A stretch of 64,000 nt of DNA from Paractinoplanes toevensis. GTDB lineage: Bacteria > Actinomycetota > Actinomycetes > Mycobacteriales > Micromonosporaceae. The stretch spans positions 1-64,000 of the forward strand of contig NZ_BOQN01000014.1 of NCBI RefSeq assembly GCF_018332695.1, in the 5' to 3' direction. Every line of letters starts with the position of its first letter. Within the stretch, counting starts at the first letter, position 1. Under the pieces are notes generated by a model. The model did no database searches. It saw only the letters and a program-made list of their open reading frames with translations, and was not told the DNA's origin. Positions 1-7,410 of this stretch are shown here, one piece after another. The position numbers and the translations under genes are program-made.

Positions 1-619
1 CGTCAAAACGGGGCAGGCCCAAGGGGCTTCTGTTCGTGGTTGGCGCCGGATCTATCCTCCCTGGAGCGTTTTCGATGACTACATGCGTTGGTCTCGGCGT
101 ACCGGGTTTTCCGATCAGGTTAAGCTGAAGCAGCAAACCGCACAGTAGCGCAATCGCAAAGAGTGCGGGATAGAGCACGCGGTAAACCACAGCGGGCCTC
201 GCTTGCCACAGTTGCCTGAAGCTAAAGTGCGTTTGAAAGCCCGTGAAAAGACCAATGCGATGGGCGCGAAGCTGTCCCCGAAACCGTACTGCTACGTCGG
301 GATCGTCGCCAGACCGACTCAGCATGTCGTAATACCCGGTGACTAGCCTTTCGGTGCGAACCGCGTGCCCGGATGCCTCCCGATAGAGCCATCCGTGGTA
401 TCCGTCGAGGATTGCGAATATTGCCGCCACTATCGCTGCCAAAAACCCGAGCTGTGAGAGCTTCTGCTGAAAGGCGAATCCGAGCAATGCAAGCCAAATA
501 GTGACGGATGATCCTCGAAGGGCGGCACCTGTTGCGATAACGCCCTTTATGAATTCGTTCGTCCGCGCGAGGTCAGCTTCTGCCAAACGGATTCTTTCTT
601 TCTCGTTTTCGTCAACCAT
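1..619 (-). CDS. Membrane protein, last gene of NTase operon (3' end off window)
   Basis: Reading the minus strand from ATG at 619 gives an open frame of at least 206 codons that runs off the left edge. The first 25 residues are charged and helical (begins MVDENEKERIRLAEADLAR). A hydrophobic hairpin follows at about 35-75. Next is a conserved-looking amphipathic stretch rich in Tyr and Arg (LDGYHGWLYREA, RTERLVTGYYDML), then a third membrane segment near 150-175. The start is supported by a GAGGA motif 8 bases upstream, although this puts 73 bases of overlap on the upstream gene. It is the third gene of an operon with a nucleotidyltransferase. The layout recalls small membrane effectors of nucleotide-signalling defence modules, but I cannot assign a family. 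Function unknown. Confidence 0.75.
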   Translation of the reverse strand, partial: MVDENEKERIRLAEADLARTNEFIKGVIATGAALRGSSVTIWLALLGFAFQQKLSQLGFLAAIVAAIFAILDGYHGWLYREASGHAVRTERLVTGYYDMLSRSGDDPDVAVRFRGQLRAHRIGLFTGFQTHFSFRQLWQARPAVVYRVLYPALFAIALLCGLLLQLNLIGKPGTPRPTHVVIENAPGRIDPAPTTNRSPLGLPRFD

Positions 620-1098
620 TCTGTGTCCTCAACTGCATCCTCGTACGTCCGTGAGCACTGTTCTATTCGTGCAGCGAGAGATTCTTGTCCCGTATTGGTA
701 GCCCAGTCGCCGGCCAGCCCCAAGAGACGAGTCAGGTAGTCCTCGTGAAAGATGTCATACGTAACGTCGCTCCCACTGCTGTAGTTGCTTGATAGGTCGC
801 TGTACATGTCGCAGAACTCTTCGAACATGACGATGATCCTGCGGGCGTCCCTGGTGCTGTCTGGTTCGTCGCGATGCAGGCGTTCGGCGAGTTCCCCGGC
901 GTTCTGTTTCGACTTGCGACCGAAACCAGTAATTGAGCTGCCTAAGCTCCCGAAGAACTGATCGAAGAAAGATTCGCAGAAAGCCAGCATGTCGGAGGAG
1001 CGCTCAACCGTATCCCAGCGACCAATTTTGCCAGTCTTGAGCTGGTTAGCAAAGTCGTCAATGAAGTCGAAAAGAGACTCTTCAATCGGTGGAGTCAC
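547..1098 (-). CDS. Helical hypothetical protein of NTase operon
   Basis: The 183-residue product is predicted to be largely alpha-helical, acidic in the first two thirds and basic at the C-terminus. There is no signal peptide, membrane segment or recognisable catalytic motif. It starts at GTG 1098, which overlaps the TGA of the nucleotidyltransferase gene in a GTGA arrangement, so translation is probably coupled. Its 3' end overlaps the start of the membrane-protein gene by 73 bases. The tight packing suggests the three products act together. It could be a regulator or adaptor for the neighbouring enzyme. I do not recognise the family. Confidence 0.75.
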   Translation of the reverse strand: MTPPIEESLFDFIDDFANQLKTGKIGRWDTVERSSDMLAFCESFFDQFFGSLGSSITGFGRKSKQNAGELAERLHRDEPDSTRDARRIIVMFEEFCDMYSDLSSNYSSGSDVTYDIFHEDYLTRLLGLAGDWATNTGQESLAARIEQCSRTYEDAVEDTEWLTKTRKKESVWQKLTSRGRTNS

Positions 1099-1844
1099 GG
1101 CAGTTCACGGCTTCGTTCCAAGAGCCGAGAGATCGCCTCGCGCGCCTCTACCAGCTTGCGCTCGGCCTCAGGCCCAGTGGGGTCGAACGGAAGTTCGATG
1201 TCCGAGCTGTCGATTCTTACTCGTTTATAAAAGGGGCCGAGAGACATGATGACATTTATGTCTTCAGTCCAGGTCGGGTGTCGTGCGAGGAGTTCCTGAA
1301 AGGCCGACTTTCCGTCGAACTCCAAGACACCCTCCTTTGCGAGGAGCGCATATGCGGTGGCGCGGCCGATCCTGTGTAGATGAGCCAATGGGAATAGGAA
1401 ACGACCGCCGAACCGCTCGACGTGTTTGTAGGTTTGCAGGTGGTGTTGTTGCGTGTCGAGCTCAGATTCGACGGATATCGGCACCTCATCCGATAAAAGG
1501 GTGCGCAGTTGGTCGCCGGTATCGTGTAAAATCTTTCCTTCTTGTCGAAGGTGTGCGCCAAAGCGCGACCAGCGACGAATGTAGGCTGCTAGGCCATCAG
1601 AGGTATGCGATGACAATGATATCGGCACCTCGCGCAGGGAAATCGGCAAGTGGTGTCGGAGGTCGGTTATCTCCAAGTCATCTGCGGTCACTAGAATCAA
1701 TAGGTCGATGTCGCTGTCGCGGCTTGCGCGGCCGCGGGCAACCGAACCGAAGAGAACAACACCCGCTACCTCTGGAACGCTTGCAAGGGCATCCGAGGCT
1801 TCTTTGGCCTGTTGAAGTTTCTGTACTGCGGCCGCGGTTGACAT
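1095..1844 (-). CDS. Minimal-type nucleotidyltransferase (MNT/pol-beta fold)
   Basis: The 249-residue protein carries the classic nucleotidyltransferase signature: GSVARGRASRDSDIDLLI at residues 33-50, with G33-S34 and metal-binding D45 and D47. The third catalytic carboxylate, normally in a VDLV-like strand, falls in REVPISLSS and appears to be missing. Activity is therefore uncertain, or the pocket is specialised. Residues from about 125 on form a helical domain comparable in position to the substrate-binding or HEPN-like domains of MNT proteins, without an RX4-6H motif. Known relatives transfer AMP or other nucleotides to proteins or RNA, including MNT-HEPN antitoxins and CBASS-type synthases. 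It is the first gene of a three-gene coupled operon. No clear Shine-Dalgarno sequence precedes the ATG, so the message may be leaderless. Confidence 0.85.
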   Translation of the reverse strand: MSTAAAVQKLQQAKEASDALASVPEVAGVVLFGSVARGRASRDSDIDLLILVTADDLEITDLRHHLPISLREVPISLSSHTSDGLAAYIRRWSRFGAHLRQEGKILHDTGDQLRTLLSDEVPISVESELDTQQHHLQTYKHVERFGGRFLFPLAHLHRIGRATAYALLAKEGVLEFDGKSAFQELLARHPTWTEDINVIMSLGPFYKRVRIDSSDIELPFDPTGPEAERKLVEAREAISRLLERSRELP

Positions 1845-2497
1845 GGCTGCATGCTACTGCGGGCGTATGACAAGTTTGGTCGGGTGACTCGCGATCGGAG
1901 GGCCGGCCTCCTGGTGTGTTCGCCGAAGAAGCTGCAGGGCCGCGTAACGGTGTATGGTGACCAAAGCTCGCAATTGGGACGAAGAAGCTTGGGATGAAGT
2001 GTGCTGCCTCCCGGCGAAGTCATGATCAGAGGTGATGCGACCCGAGGCTTGCTCGCTGCCTCGCGGGTTGTTGACCATGACGTCGTGCTGATCAATGTAC
2101 GCGGCCGAAGTGGCCTCCAACGCGCTCAGGATCGGGCTCCGTTCTGCAGCGTTGGAGTGCACGGCTACGCCGGCCAGCGATGTGCTTCAAGAGGCAATCG
2201 GCATCCAAAGGACGGCCTCCCAGCTCAAGGCAGGGGCGTGATCCGTCCACTTCCTATGCGCTTCGGTCGTAGTGCGGCGGAGAAAGTTCTGTTCGCGAGA
2301 TGAATCGGCGAGCTGCTAACGGAAGGGCAGTCTGGCGGCCGAGCCTTCCTCGCTTCGCAGGGCACGACCATCCATCAGATCTCAATGGCACGCGCGTCTC
2401 AATGGCACCCGCTCCGAGATTTAGGCTCGTTGGCCGTCAGGCCAAGCGCATGTAGCTCGGCGTGCGTGTCTCGCGGATGTTGTGTCCGATCCACGGG
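1845..2497. other. Intergenic or degenerate region without a confident gene
   Basis: No convincing intact gene is visible in these 650 bases. On the minus strand a protein-like frame runs from about 2280 down to 1857 (segments TEAHRKWTDHAPALSWEAVL, then LSALEATSAAYIDQHDVM) but is cut by an in-frame TGA at 2187-2189. It may be the remnant of an inactivated gene. A 23-codon plus-strand frame begins at 1954. These are suggestions from reading composition only; no family was recognised. Confidence 0.3.
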
Positions 2498-2533
2498 GTT
2501 CAAGTAAGCAGACAGCAGGTCCACTGCAAGATC
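2498..2533 (+). repeat. Dispersed repeat element, copy 1
   Basis: This is a 36-base segment beginning GTTCAAGTA and ending TCCACTGCAAGATC. It recurs at 3379-3414 and, more diverged, at 5098-5129. A strong hairpin follows each copy, and GGCTTTCGT follows the hairpin in copies 1 and 2. In one plus frame all three copies place a stop codon (TAA, TAG, TAG) at the same aligned position after TTC-AAG or TTC-GAG. The nature of the element is unknown. Confidence 0.7.
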
Positions 2534-2565
2534 AACGGCGGTGGCCTGATGAGGCCACCGCCGTT
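2534..2565. terminator. Perfect 14-bp hairpin after repeat copy 1
   Basis: The stem AACGGCGGTGGCCT pairs perfectly with AGGCCACCGCCGTT around the loop GATG. It is very stable, but only a weak T-rich stretch follows (GGCTTTCGT). It could terminate transcripts from either side. Its sequence differs from the hairpins after repeat copies 2 and 3. Confidence 0.7.
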
Positions 2566-2702
2566 GGCTTTCGTCGCACCGTCTACCTGCGGGTCACGCT
2601 GAACCGCGTCGCCGATCCGGTGGTTTCGCTTCCGTGAGGGGGCGAGGCGCCGCCTGTCCGGCGGTGCCGTTCCCATTGGGGACGCCATACCATCTGGCGA
2701 TT

Positions 2703-3344
2703 ATGAATGGACAGTCTCTGTTGAGCACCGCCGTGGTCGAGGCGCTGACCTTCCGGCGGTCCCACGGTCCCCCGGACCGGCTCGTGCCCGCGGACCAGTC
2801 GGTCCTGGCGCCGTTCCTCGATACGCTGCTGGGCGAGTTGCCGTGGTGGAATCGCGGTTGGCGGGTCGCCGAAGTGGGAGCGGCGCGTTCCAGCTCGTCA
2901 TCCCGGGCCCTGTCGCCCGAGGTCATGCAGGTCGTCGAGGTGACCGTGCCCGGTCTTCTCAACGGAGACGCCGGCGAGGTGCTGCCGTTCTCGGCGCGGG
3001 TGAGGTTTTTGGAAGACCGGCTTCTCCGCTGGCAGATGAAGATCGGGGAGGTAGTCATCGGGCCGGGGCTCGCCCCGGCGGGGGAGCCGGAGCCGCACGC
3101 CTTCGGTGCCGTGTTCCAGTTGCTGGCGGAGATGCGCGGCCTGTCGTTCAAGGAGGTGGCCCACCGGACCGGGCGAGCAGAGTCGACGATCAATAGGCTC
3201 CGAGCCGGAGCGCTGGTTCCCGAGCGGATGCTGATCGAGGAACTGGCCCGGGCGCTCGACTTGCCGGCGGCAAGTTTGGCCGTGATCGCCGGGCTGGACC
3301 CGGCCGACCCGGGGCGGGCAAGGGATCCCGCGCCGCCCGCCTGA
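2703..3344 (+). CDS. HTH (XRE-like) domain protein
   Basis: The 213-residue protein has a C-terminal helix-turn-helix domain at about residues 140-200. This begins FQLLAEMRGLSFKEVAHRTG, continues with RAESTINRLRAG, and is followed by a segment typical of Cro/C1-type domains (ELARALDLPAASLAVIAGL). The first 130 residues are not recognised and have no membrane segment. The ATG at 2703 is chosen because the upstream extension reads like leader sequence (Cys/Pro/Gly-rich). The gene lies alone between repeat copies 1 and 2. It is probably a transcriptional regulator; its target is unknown. Confidence 0.75.
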   Translation: MNGQSLLSTAVVEALTFRRSHGPPDRLVPADQSVLAPFLDTLLGELPWWNRGWRVAEVGAARSSSSSRALSPEVMQVVEVTVPGLLNGDAGEVLPFSARVRFLEDRLLRWQMKIGEVVIGPGLAPAGEPEPHAFGAVFQLLAEMRGLSFKEVAHRTGRAESTINRLRAGALVPERMLIEELARALDLPAASLAVIAGLDPADPGRARDPAPPA

Positions 3345-3378
3345 GCATGGTCAGCACTCGTGTTGGCTGCTCCTCAAG

Positions 3379-3414
3379 GTTCAAGTAGGCCGATAGCACC
3401 TCCACTGCAAGATC
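3379..3414 (+). repeat. Dispersed repeat element, copy 2
   Basis: This is the second copy of the GTTCAAGTA...TCCACTGCAAGATC element, in the same orientation as copy 1 and with most bases identical. It starts 34 bases after the stop codon of the HTH gene and is followed directly by a hairpin. Confidence 0.7.
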
Positions 3415-3449
3415 AGATGATGCCTCGGCTGTCGTTCGAGGCATCATCT
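3415..3449. terminator. Perfect 13-bp hairpin after repeat copy 2
   Basis: AGATGATGCCTCG pairs with CGAGGCATCATCT around a nine-base loop. GTGGCTTTCGTTT follows, giving a moderately T-rich tail, so it is a plausible terminator for the upstream HTH gene. The 3450-3697 stretch after it shows no gene that I can support. Confidence 0.7.
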
Positions 3450-3697
3450 GGTCGGTGGCTTTCGTTTGGCGAGAGCGGATCTCGACGGGGTGTCGGAGTT
3501 TGTCGGCCAGTCGCTCGGCGGGTCCCATCGGTACCCCTCCAGGAACTCTGCGTCGGTGGCTCGGTGCCGACGGCCCGGCTTTTACGATCCCGGGCAATCC
3601 TCAGTTCGGAGTGCCTGGCGTGGAGTCCCAGGACCTGGAGGCCATTCCGGTATTTATAGGCAAGTGTGAGCGAGCCAGCTCACGTGTCTGCGTCTGG

Positions 3698-4068
3698 TCA
3701 GACGGCCAGGATGGGGACGTCGTATTTCTGGATGTCCGCGTCTCGGGTGACTAGCGTCAGCCCTTCGGTCTGTGCCTGTGCGATCAGCATCCGATCGAAG
3801 GGATCGCGGTGGTGCATGGGGAGTCGGCCGGCTGTGATGCCGTGCTCTGCGGTAATGGACAGGAGGTGAAAACCGCTGTCTCGTACGAGTTCGGGAATGT
3901 TCTCCGGACCTAGCTTTCCCAGCGACTGTTTGATGCGACTTCCCAGACGGTCGCCGAGCTGAGATATACGTACGGCTCATGGTCGAGGCGGTCTTTGACA
4001 TCTTCGGAAAGCGTTGAATCGTTGGCGAGCCACCAGAGCACGACGTGGGTGTCGAGTAGCAGGTTCAC
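3698..4068 (-). pseudogene. PIN-domain toxin (VapC/PhoU-type) disrupted by a frameshift
   Basis: From GTG 4068 the frame reads NLLLDTHVVLWWLANDS, the hallmark N-terminus of PIN toxins with the first catalytic Asp, through LSSATVWEVA. It then shifts: the expected continuation IKQSLGKLGPENIPELVRDS is in the next frame, as if one base were missing near 3928. The rest is intact in that frame, including HRDPFDRMLIAQA and LVTRDADIQKY, ending at TGA 3698-3700. The total length of 371 bases is not a multiple of three. The gene overlaps the antitoxin stop as GTGA. It is either an inactivated toxin or a sequencing error. Confidence 0.85.
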
Positions 4069-4319
4069 GGTGCGAGCCCGAAATCGCCGGCAATGGCTTC
4101 GTTCACCTCTGACGAGTCCCAGTCATCAGACATGAGCAGGCGTCCGGCCAGGGAACCCCGGCCGGTCCGGTTGACACGTTGCTTGAGCGGGATGACTTTC
4201 GCGACCGGTGAGCCGGCGCGGCTGATGATGATCTCCTCGCCATGTTCCACGCGATCGATGATGCGTGACAGGTTGGCCTCGGCATCATGGATGCTGAAGT
4301 TTGCAGCCGGCTCAGACAT
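4065..4319 (-). CDS. Phd/YefM-type antitoxin
   Basis: The 84-residue protein matches the prevent-host-death antitoxin pattern. An N-terminal DNA-binding region (FSIHDAEANLSRIIDRVEHG) and the strand pair EEIIISRAGSPVAKVIPL are followed by a flexible acidic tail that would bind the toxin. In this family the antitoxin represses its own operon and neutralises a PIN RNase. The start at 4319 has a GAGGGGG Shine-Dalgarno sequence 5 bases upstream. It is coupled (GTGA overlap) to the downstream PIN toxin, which here carries a frameshift, so the antitoxin may now be unpartnered. Confidence 0.9.
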   Translation of the reverse strand: MSEPAANFSIHDAEANLSRIIDRVEHGEEIIISRAGSPVAKVIPLKQRVNRTGRGSLAGRLLMSDDWDSSEVNEAIAGDFGLAP

Positions 4320-4459
4320 GGCGACCCCCTCAACAGGGAGACTAGTCCAGCCGAGAAGACTCCGGTCAGAGGTGCAGCTCAGGTAACCTGTGCGGCGCCG
4401 GCGTGAGGGGGTTGGAGCGCGGAGCGCCTTTCCTCGGGCGCCGGCTCGGTCTCGGGCGA

Positions 4460-4858
4460 TCAGCGCTGGTCGGCGGAGGGCCGGATCGACTGCAGCCATG
4501 TCCTCACTCCCGTGCCGTTGCCGACTTGCCAGAAGGTCCAGCCGTTGCGGTTGTCGTTGATGCTTGGGTTGTAGTGCCTCACGACGGCGCGGGCGGCGCC
4601 CGTCGGCGTACCGAATGACTGTCCGGCCAGTGGTCCGTCAACAATCTCGACCCGAGCCGGTGCGTAGAACCTTGCTCGCACGCGATGGCCTTCGTAGTCG
4701 GCAAAGATGGCGACGCCTGGCGTGATCTTCTCGTCTTCCCTCGGTGGTGCGCTGCCTCGGACCAGGCGGCGAACGATTTCACCCTCGCTTACATTCGCCA
4801 TGCGGGCAGCGAGCGACACTGCTTGTTTGGTGTTCTGATCGACCTCGATCAACGCCAT
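4460..4858 (-). CDS. Small protein with RAMA/DUF4357-like C-terminal domain
   Basis: In this 132-residue protein the N-terminal 35 residues (LIEVDQNTKQAVSLAARMAN, then SEGEIVRRLV) look like a ribbon-helix-helix or small helical domain. A beta-rich middle follows, then a C-terminal motif FGTPTGAARAVVRHYNPSIN, then DNRNGWTFW. That last part resembles the RAMA and DUF4357 domains (small residue-AA...GW.FW) attached to restriction enzymes and methylases and thought to recognise DNA. A GGAGGTG Shine-Dalgarno sequence lies 4 bases before the ATG. No restriction or methylase gene is adjacent. Function unknown; DNA binding is inferred. Confidence 0.75.
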   Translation of the reverse strand: MALIEVDQNTKQAVSLAARMANVSEGEIVRRLVRGSAPPREDEKITPGVAIFADYEGHRVRARFYAPARVEIVDGPLAGQSFGTPTGAARAVVRHYNPSINDNRNGWTFWQVGNGTGVRTWLQSIRPSADQR

Positions 4859-5097
4859 CTGCCACCTCCGCGAGGAGGCTATCCCAGCGGGAAGCGCATG
4901 TAAAGCATATTGAGAATCGTCCGGAATGTTGGTGCAGGGGGTCTGAACTGCTGACTTGAGCTCTATCCCCGAACGTGGAGTTGACTCGGACGTTACTCGG
5001 ATGGCCGCCTCAGTCTTGCTTTCGGAGTGCGCTCGGTGGCGCTGATGTGGTGTCCCCCAGGACTGACCCCCCGAGGTTCCTCCAGGTCAACTCGCGA

Positions 5098-5129
5098 GTT
5101 CGAGTAGGTCATGAGCATCTCCACTGCCT
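5098..5129 (+). repeat. Dispersed repeat element, copy 3 (diverged)
   Basis: GTTCGAGTAGGTC...AGCATCTCCACTGC aligns with repeat copies 1 and 2. It sits in the divergent intergenic region between the RAMA-like gene and the F420-type reductase, where no upstream plus-strand gene exists for it to terminate. No further gene is visible between 4859 and 5363. Confidence 0.6.
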
Positions 5130-5170
5130 AACGGCCCCCCGTTCGCGGAAAGCGCGAACCGGGGGCCGTT
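5130..5170. terminator. Long GC-rich hairpin after repeat copy 3
   Basis: AACGGCCCCC pairs with GGGGGCCGTT, and an inner stem GTTCGCG/CGCGAAC closes a GAAAG loop, with one C-C mismatch between them. It is followed by TTCGGTTTGTCT. The position in a divergent intergenic region suggests it could end a small RNA or be part of the repeat element rather than an ordinary gene terminator. Confidence 0.6.
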
Positions 5171-5363
5171 TCGGTTTGTCTGCTCCGTGGGCCGAGCCCT
5201 CGGACGCCCCACGGTGCTGTGGTTGCGGTACCGGCCACCGCTTGCGGTTCGGTGCGCCGATGCTGCAGTCGGCTTGAAGCGCCTCCGGTCCGGCTTGATG
5301 TGCCGCCCGTCACGGTGGGTCGCCGAGTGGAATCTGGGGTCGGCCGGCGAGGTTCGCGCCGAT

Positions 5364-6026
5364 ATGACGACGCTTGGAATCATCGGCAGTGGCAACATCG
5401 GAAGCACCGTGGCTCGGCTGGCCGTCTCCGCCGGTCACGACGTGGTGCTGAGTAACTCGCGTGGCCCGGAGACCCTTCAGGACCTGGTGGCCGAGCTCGG
5501 ACCCAAGGCGCGTGCCGCGACGGCGGCGGAAGCGGCGGCAGCCGGCGACGTCGTGGTAGTGACCGTGCCGCTCAAGGCGTACCGGGAAGTCCCGGTCGAG
5601 CCGCTGGCGGGCAAGGTCGTCATCGACACCAACAACTACTACCCGGACCGTGACGGCGTGTTTGACGAGCTGGAGAACGGTTCCACCACCACCGGCGAGC
5701 TGCTGCAGAAGCACCTGCCGGAAGCCCGCGTGGTGAAGGGATTCAACAATATCTGGTTCGATCACCTGCGGACCCTCCCGCGGCCGGCGGGCAGCCCGGA
5801 CCGATCGGCGCTGCCGATCGCCGGTGACGATGCCGCCGCCAAGAAGGTGGTCACCGAGCTGCTCGACAGCCTCGGCTACGACACCGTCGATGCCGGGCCG
5901 CTGGCCGAGAACCGGCGCACCCAGCGGGACACCCCGGTCTACGTCGCTCCCTACGGCCAGTACGGAGTCCTTCCCGGCACGCCGGCGAGCGCGCAGGTCG
6001 TCCGCGACGCACTCGCCGCGGCCTAA
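5364..6026 (+). CDS. NADPH-dependent F420 reductase-like oxidoreductase
   Basis: The 220-residue protein starts with a Rossmann nucleotide-binding motif (LGIIGSGNIGSTVARL), followed by VVLSNSRGPETL and DVVVVTVPLKAYREVP. This is the pattern of the F420:NADP oxidoreductase / NADP-binding domain family. The segment KVVIDTNNYYPDRDG and the C-terminal VYVAPYGQYG fit the short cytosolic members often annotated NAD(P)-binding. It would reduce NADP or F420, or an unknown substrate. The ATG at 5364 fits the start of the fold; the longer open frame upstream covers repeat and leader DNA. It is transcribed alone. Confidence 0.85.
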   Translation: MTTLGIIGSGNIGSTVARLAVSAGHDVVLSNSRGPETLQDLVAELGPKARAATAAEAAAAGDVVVVTVPLKAYREVPVEPLAGKVVIDTNNYYPDRDGVFDELENGSTTTGELLQKHLPEARVVKGFNNIWFDHLRTLPRPAGSPDRSALPIAGDDAAAKKVVTELLDSLGYDTVDAGPLAENRRTQRDTPVYVAPYGQYGVLPGTPASAQVVRDALAAA

Positions 6027-6152
6027 CCAGACCTGTGGGTCGGCTGCCCCGCGTTGCGAGGTTTGCGGTTGGCGCCTTGCTTGCGCTGAACCTGGACTCG
6101 GTCTTATGTACCCTTGTTGTTACGTACCTTGATGGTTACGCTCTTGGGCATT

Positions 6153-6470
6153 ATGGATGCTGTTTTGCAGGCGTTGGCTGATCCGAGTCGGCGGACGGTG
6201 CTCGAGGTTCTTCGTGGTCGTTCGGCTACGGCTGGGGAGCTTGCGGCTGTGCTTCCGATCGCCCGCCCGGGGGTGTCGCGGCACCTGCGTGTGCTGCGGG
6301 AGGTCGGACTCGTCGACGTTCGTCAGGACGCGCAGCGTCGGATCTACTCGCTCCGGCCGGAAGCGCTGGTCGAGGTGGACGAGTGGCTGGAGCCTTACCG
6401 CGCGCTCTGGCGAAATCGACTCGACGCCCTGCACACGGAGATCGCCCGAGGGAAGAAGGTGCGCGAGTGA
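6153..6470 (+). CDS. ArsR-family transcriptional regulator
   Basis: The 105-residue winged-helix protein starts MDAVLQALADPSRRTVLEVL, typical of ArsR repressors paired with SRPBCC proteins. The recognition helix region RPGVSRHLRVLREVGLVDV and the beta-wing RRIYSLRPEAL are clear. No metal-binding cysteines are visible, so it probably does not sense metals. An alternative start at 6132 adds seven residues. Its stop overlaps the next gene as GTGA, forming an ArsR-SRPBCC-VOC operon that it probably autoregulates. Confidence 0.9.
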   Translation: MDAVLQALADPSRRTVLEVLRGRSATAGELAAVLPIARPGVSRHLRVLREVGLVDVRQDAQRRIYSLRPEALVEVDEWLEPYRALWRNRLDALHTEIARGKKVRE

Positions 6471-6991
6471 AGATCGTCGGAACCATGCGGTCGCTCGACG
6501 GGACGCGCGGAGCGGTGCGCGTCGAGGACGTCTACGACACCGACATCGACGACCTGTGGGAGGCGTGCACCGATCCGGAACGCCTCGCCCGCTGGATCGC
6601 CAAGGTCTCCGGTGACCTGCGCGTCGGTGGCTTGATCCACGCCGTCTTCACCAGCACCTGGACGGGCCCTGGGCGCATCGACGTCTGCGAGAAGCCCCAC
6701 CATCTGCTGCTCACCACCGAGCCGGGCACCGAGGACGAGGCCCAGATCGAGGCATGGCTGACCGCGGAGGGCCCCCGGACGCGCCTGGTTGTCGAGGAGC
6801 GCGGCCTGCCGGCGGAACGTCTCCACTTCTACGGTGCCGGGTGGCAGGCTCACCTCGAGGATCTCGCGCGGTCGCTGGAAGGCGGGTCGGCGGCCGGTCT
6901 GCAGCCGTGGACCGAGCAGACGCCGGAGCCGACGTGGCGTGCGCGTTGGGCAGAGCTGACACCGACGTACGAGCGGGCGGAGCTCCACTGA
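6467..6991 (+). CDS. SRPBCC (AHSA1-type) domain protein
   Basis: The 174-residue protein has a START/Bet v1-like hydrophobic ligand-binding fold, seen as VEDVYDTDIDDLWEACTDPE near the start and the RLARWIAKVSGDLRVGG segment. Members next to ArsR regulators are common but mostly uncharacterised; a role in ligand binding or small-molecule processing is inferred. It starts at GTG 6467 overlapping the ArsR stop, and its TGA overlaps the ATG of the VOC gene, so the three genes are translationally coupled. Confidence 0.9.
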   Translation: MKIVGTMRSLDGTRGAVRVEDVYDTDIDDLWEACTDPERLARWIAKVSGDLRVGGLIHAVFTSTWTGPGRIDVCEKPHHLLLTTEPGTEDEAQIEAWLTAEGPRTRLVVEERGLPAERLHFYGAGWQAHLEDLARSLEGGSAAGLQPWTEQTPEPTWRARWAELTPTYERAELH

Positions 6992-7386
6992 TGTCCGACA
7001 CGATCAGGCTCAGCGGCGTCACGGTCAACGCGCCGGACGCCCTCGAGTTGGCCACGTTCTACGCCGTGATCACCGGCGGCGTGGCCCAGGGGACCTCCCA
7101 CTGGGCGACCGTCACCGGGCCCAACGCGGTCATCGGCTTCCAGCGGGTCGACGAGTTCCGCCCGCCGGTGTGGCCGAAGGGCGCCGTACCGATGCAGATG
7201 CACCTCGACTTCTTCGTCGACGACCTCGCCGCCACCGAGGCGCGTGTCCTCGCCGCCGGCGCCACCCGCTTCGACTTCCAGCCGAACTCTGACCACTGCT
7301 TCGTCTACGCCGATCCGGCGGGCCACCCGTTCTGCCTGTCCACCTGGGACATCGCGCAGCTCGAAGTGAAGCCGGCCGGCGCCTGA
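6991..7386 (+). CDS. VOC (glyoxalase/bleomycin-resistance fold) protein
   Basis: The 131-residue protein has paired beta-alpha-beta-beta-beta modules: the first with ALELATFYAVITGG, the second with MHLDFFVDDLAATEARVLAAG and ending YADPAGHPFCLS. These are typical of the vicinal oxygen chelate superfamily and its metal-linked ligands (H in MHLDFF and a late acidic residue). Substrate unknown. It is the third gene of the ArsR-SRPBCC operon. Confidence 0.9.
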   Translation: MSDTIRLSGVTVNAPDALELATFYAVITGGVAQGTSHWATVTGPNAVIGFQRVDEFRPPVWPKGAVPMQMHLDFFVDDLAATEARVLAAGATRFDFQPNSDHCFVYADPAGHPFCLSTWDIAQLEVKPAGA

Positions 7387-7410
7387 CGGCCGCCGTGGCA
7401 TCATCGGCGG

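Noticed and set aside
2498..5170. The hairpin-plus-repeat units as integron attC sites
   Set aside because: No GTTRRRY core sites and no integron integrase are visible; the conserved part begins GTTCAAGTA, which does not fit.
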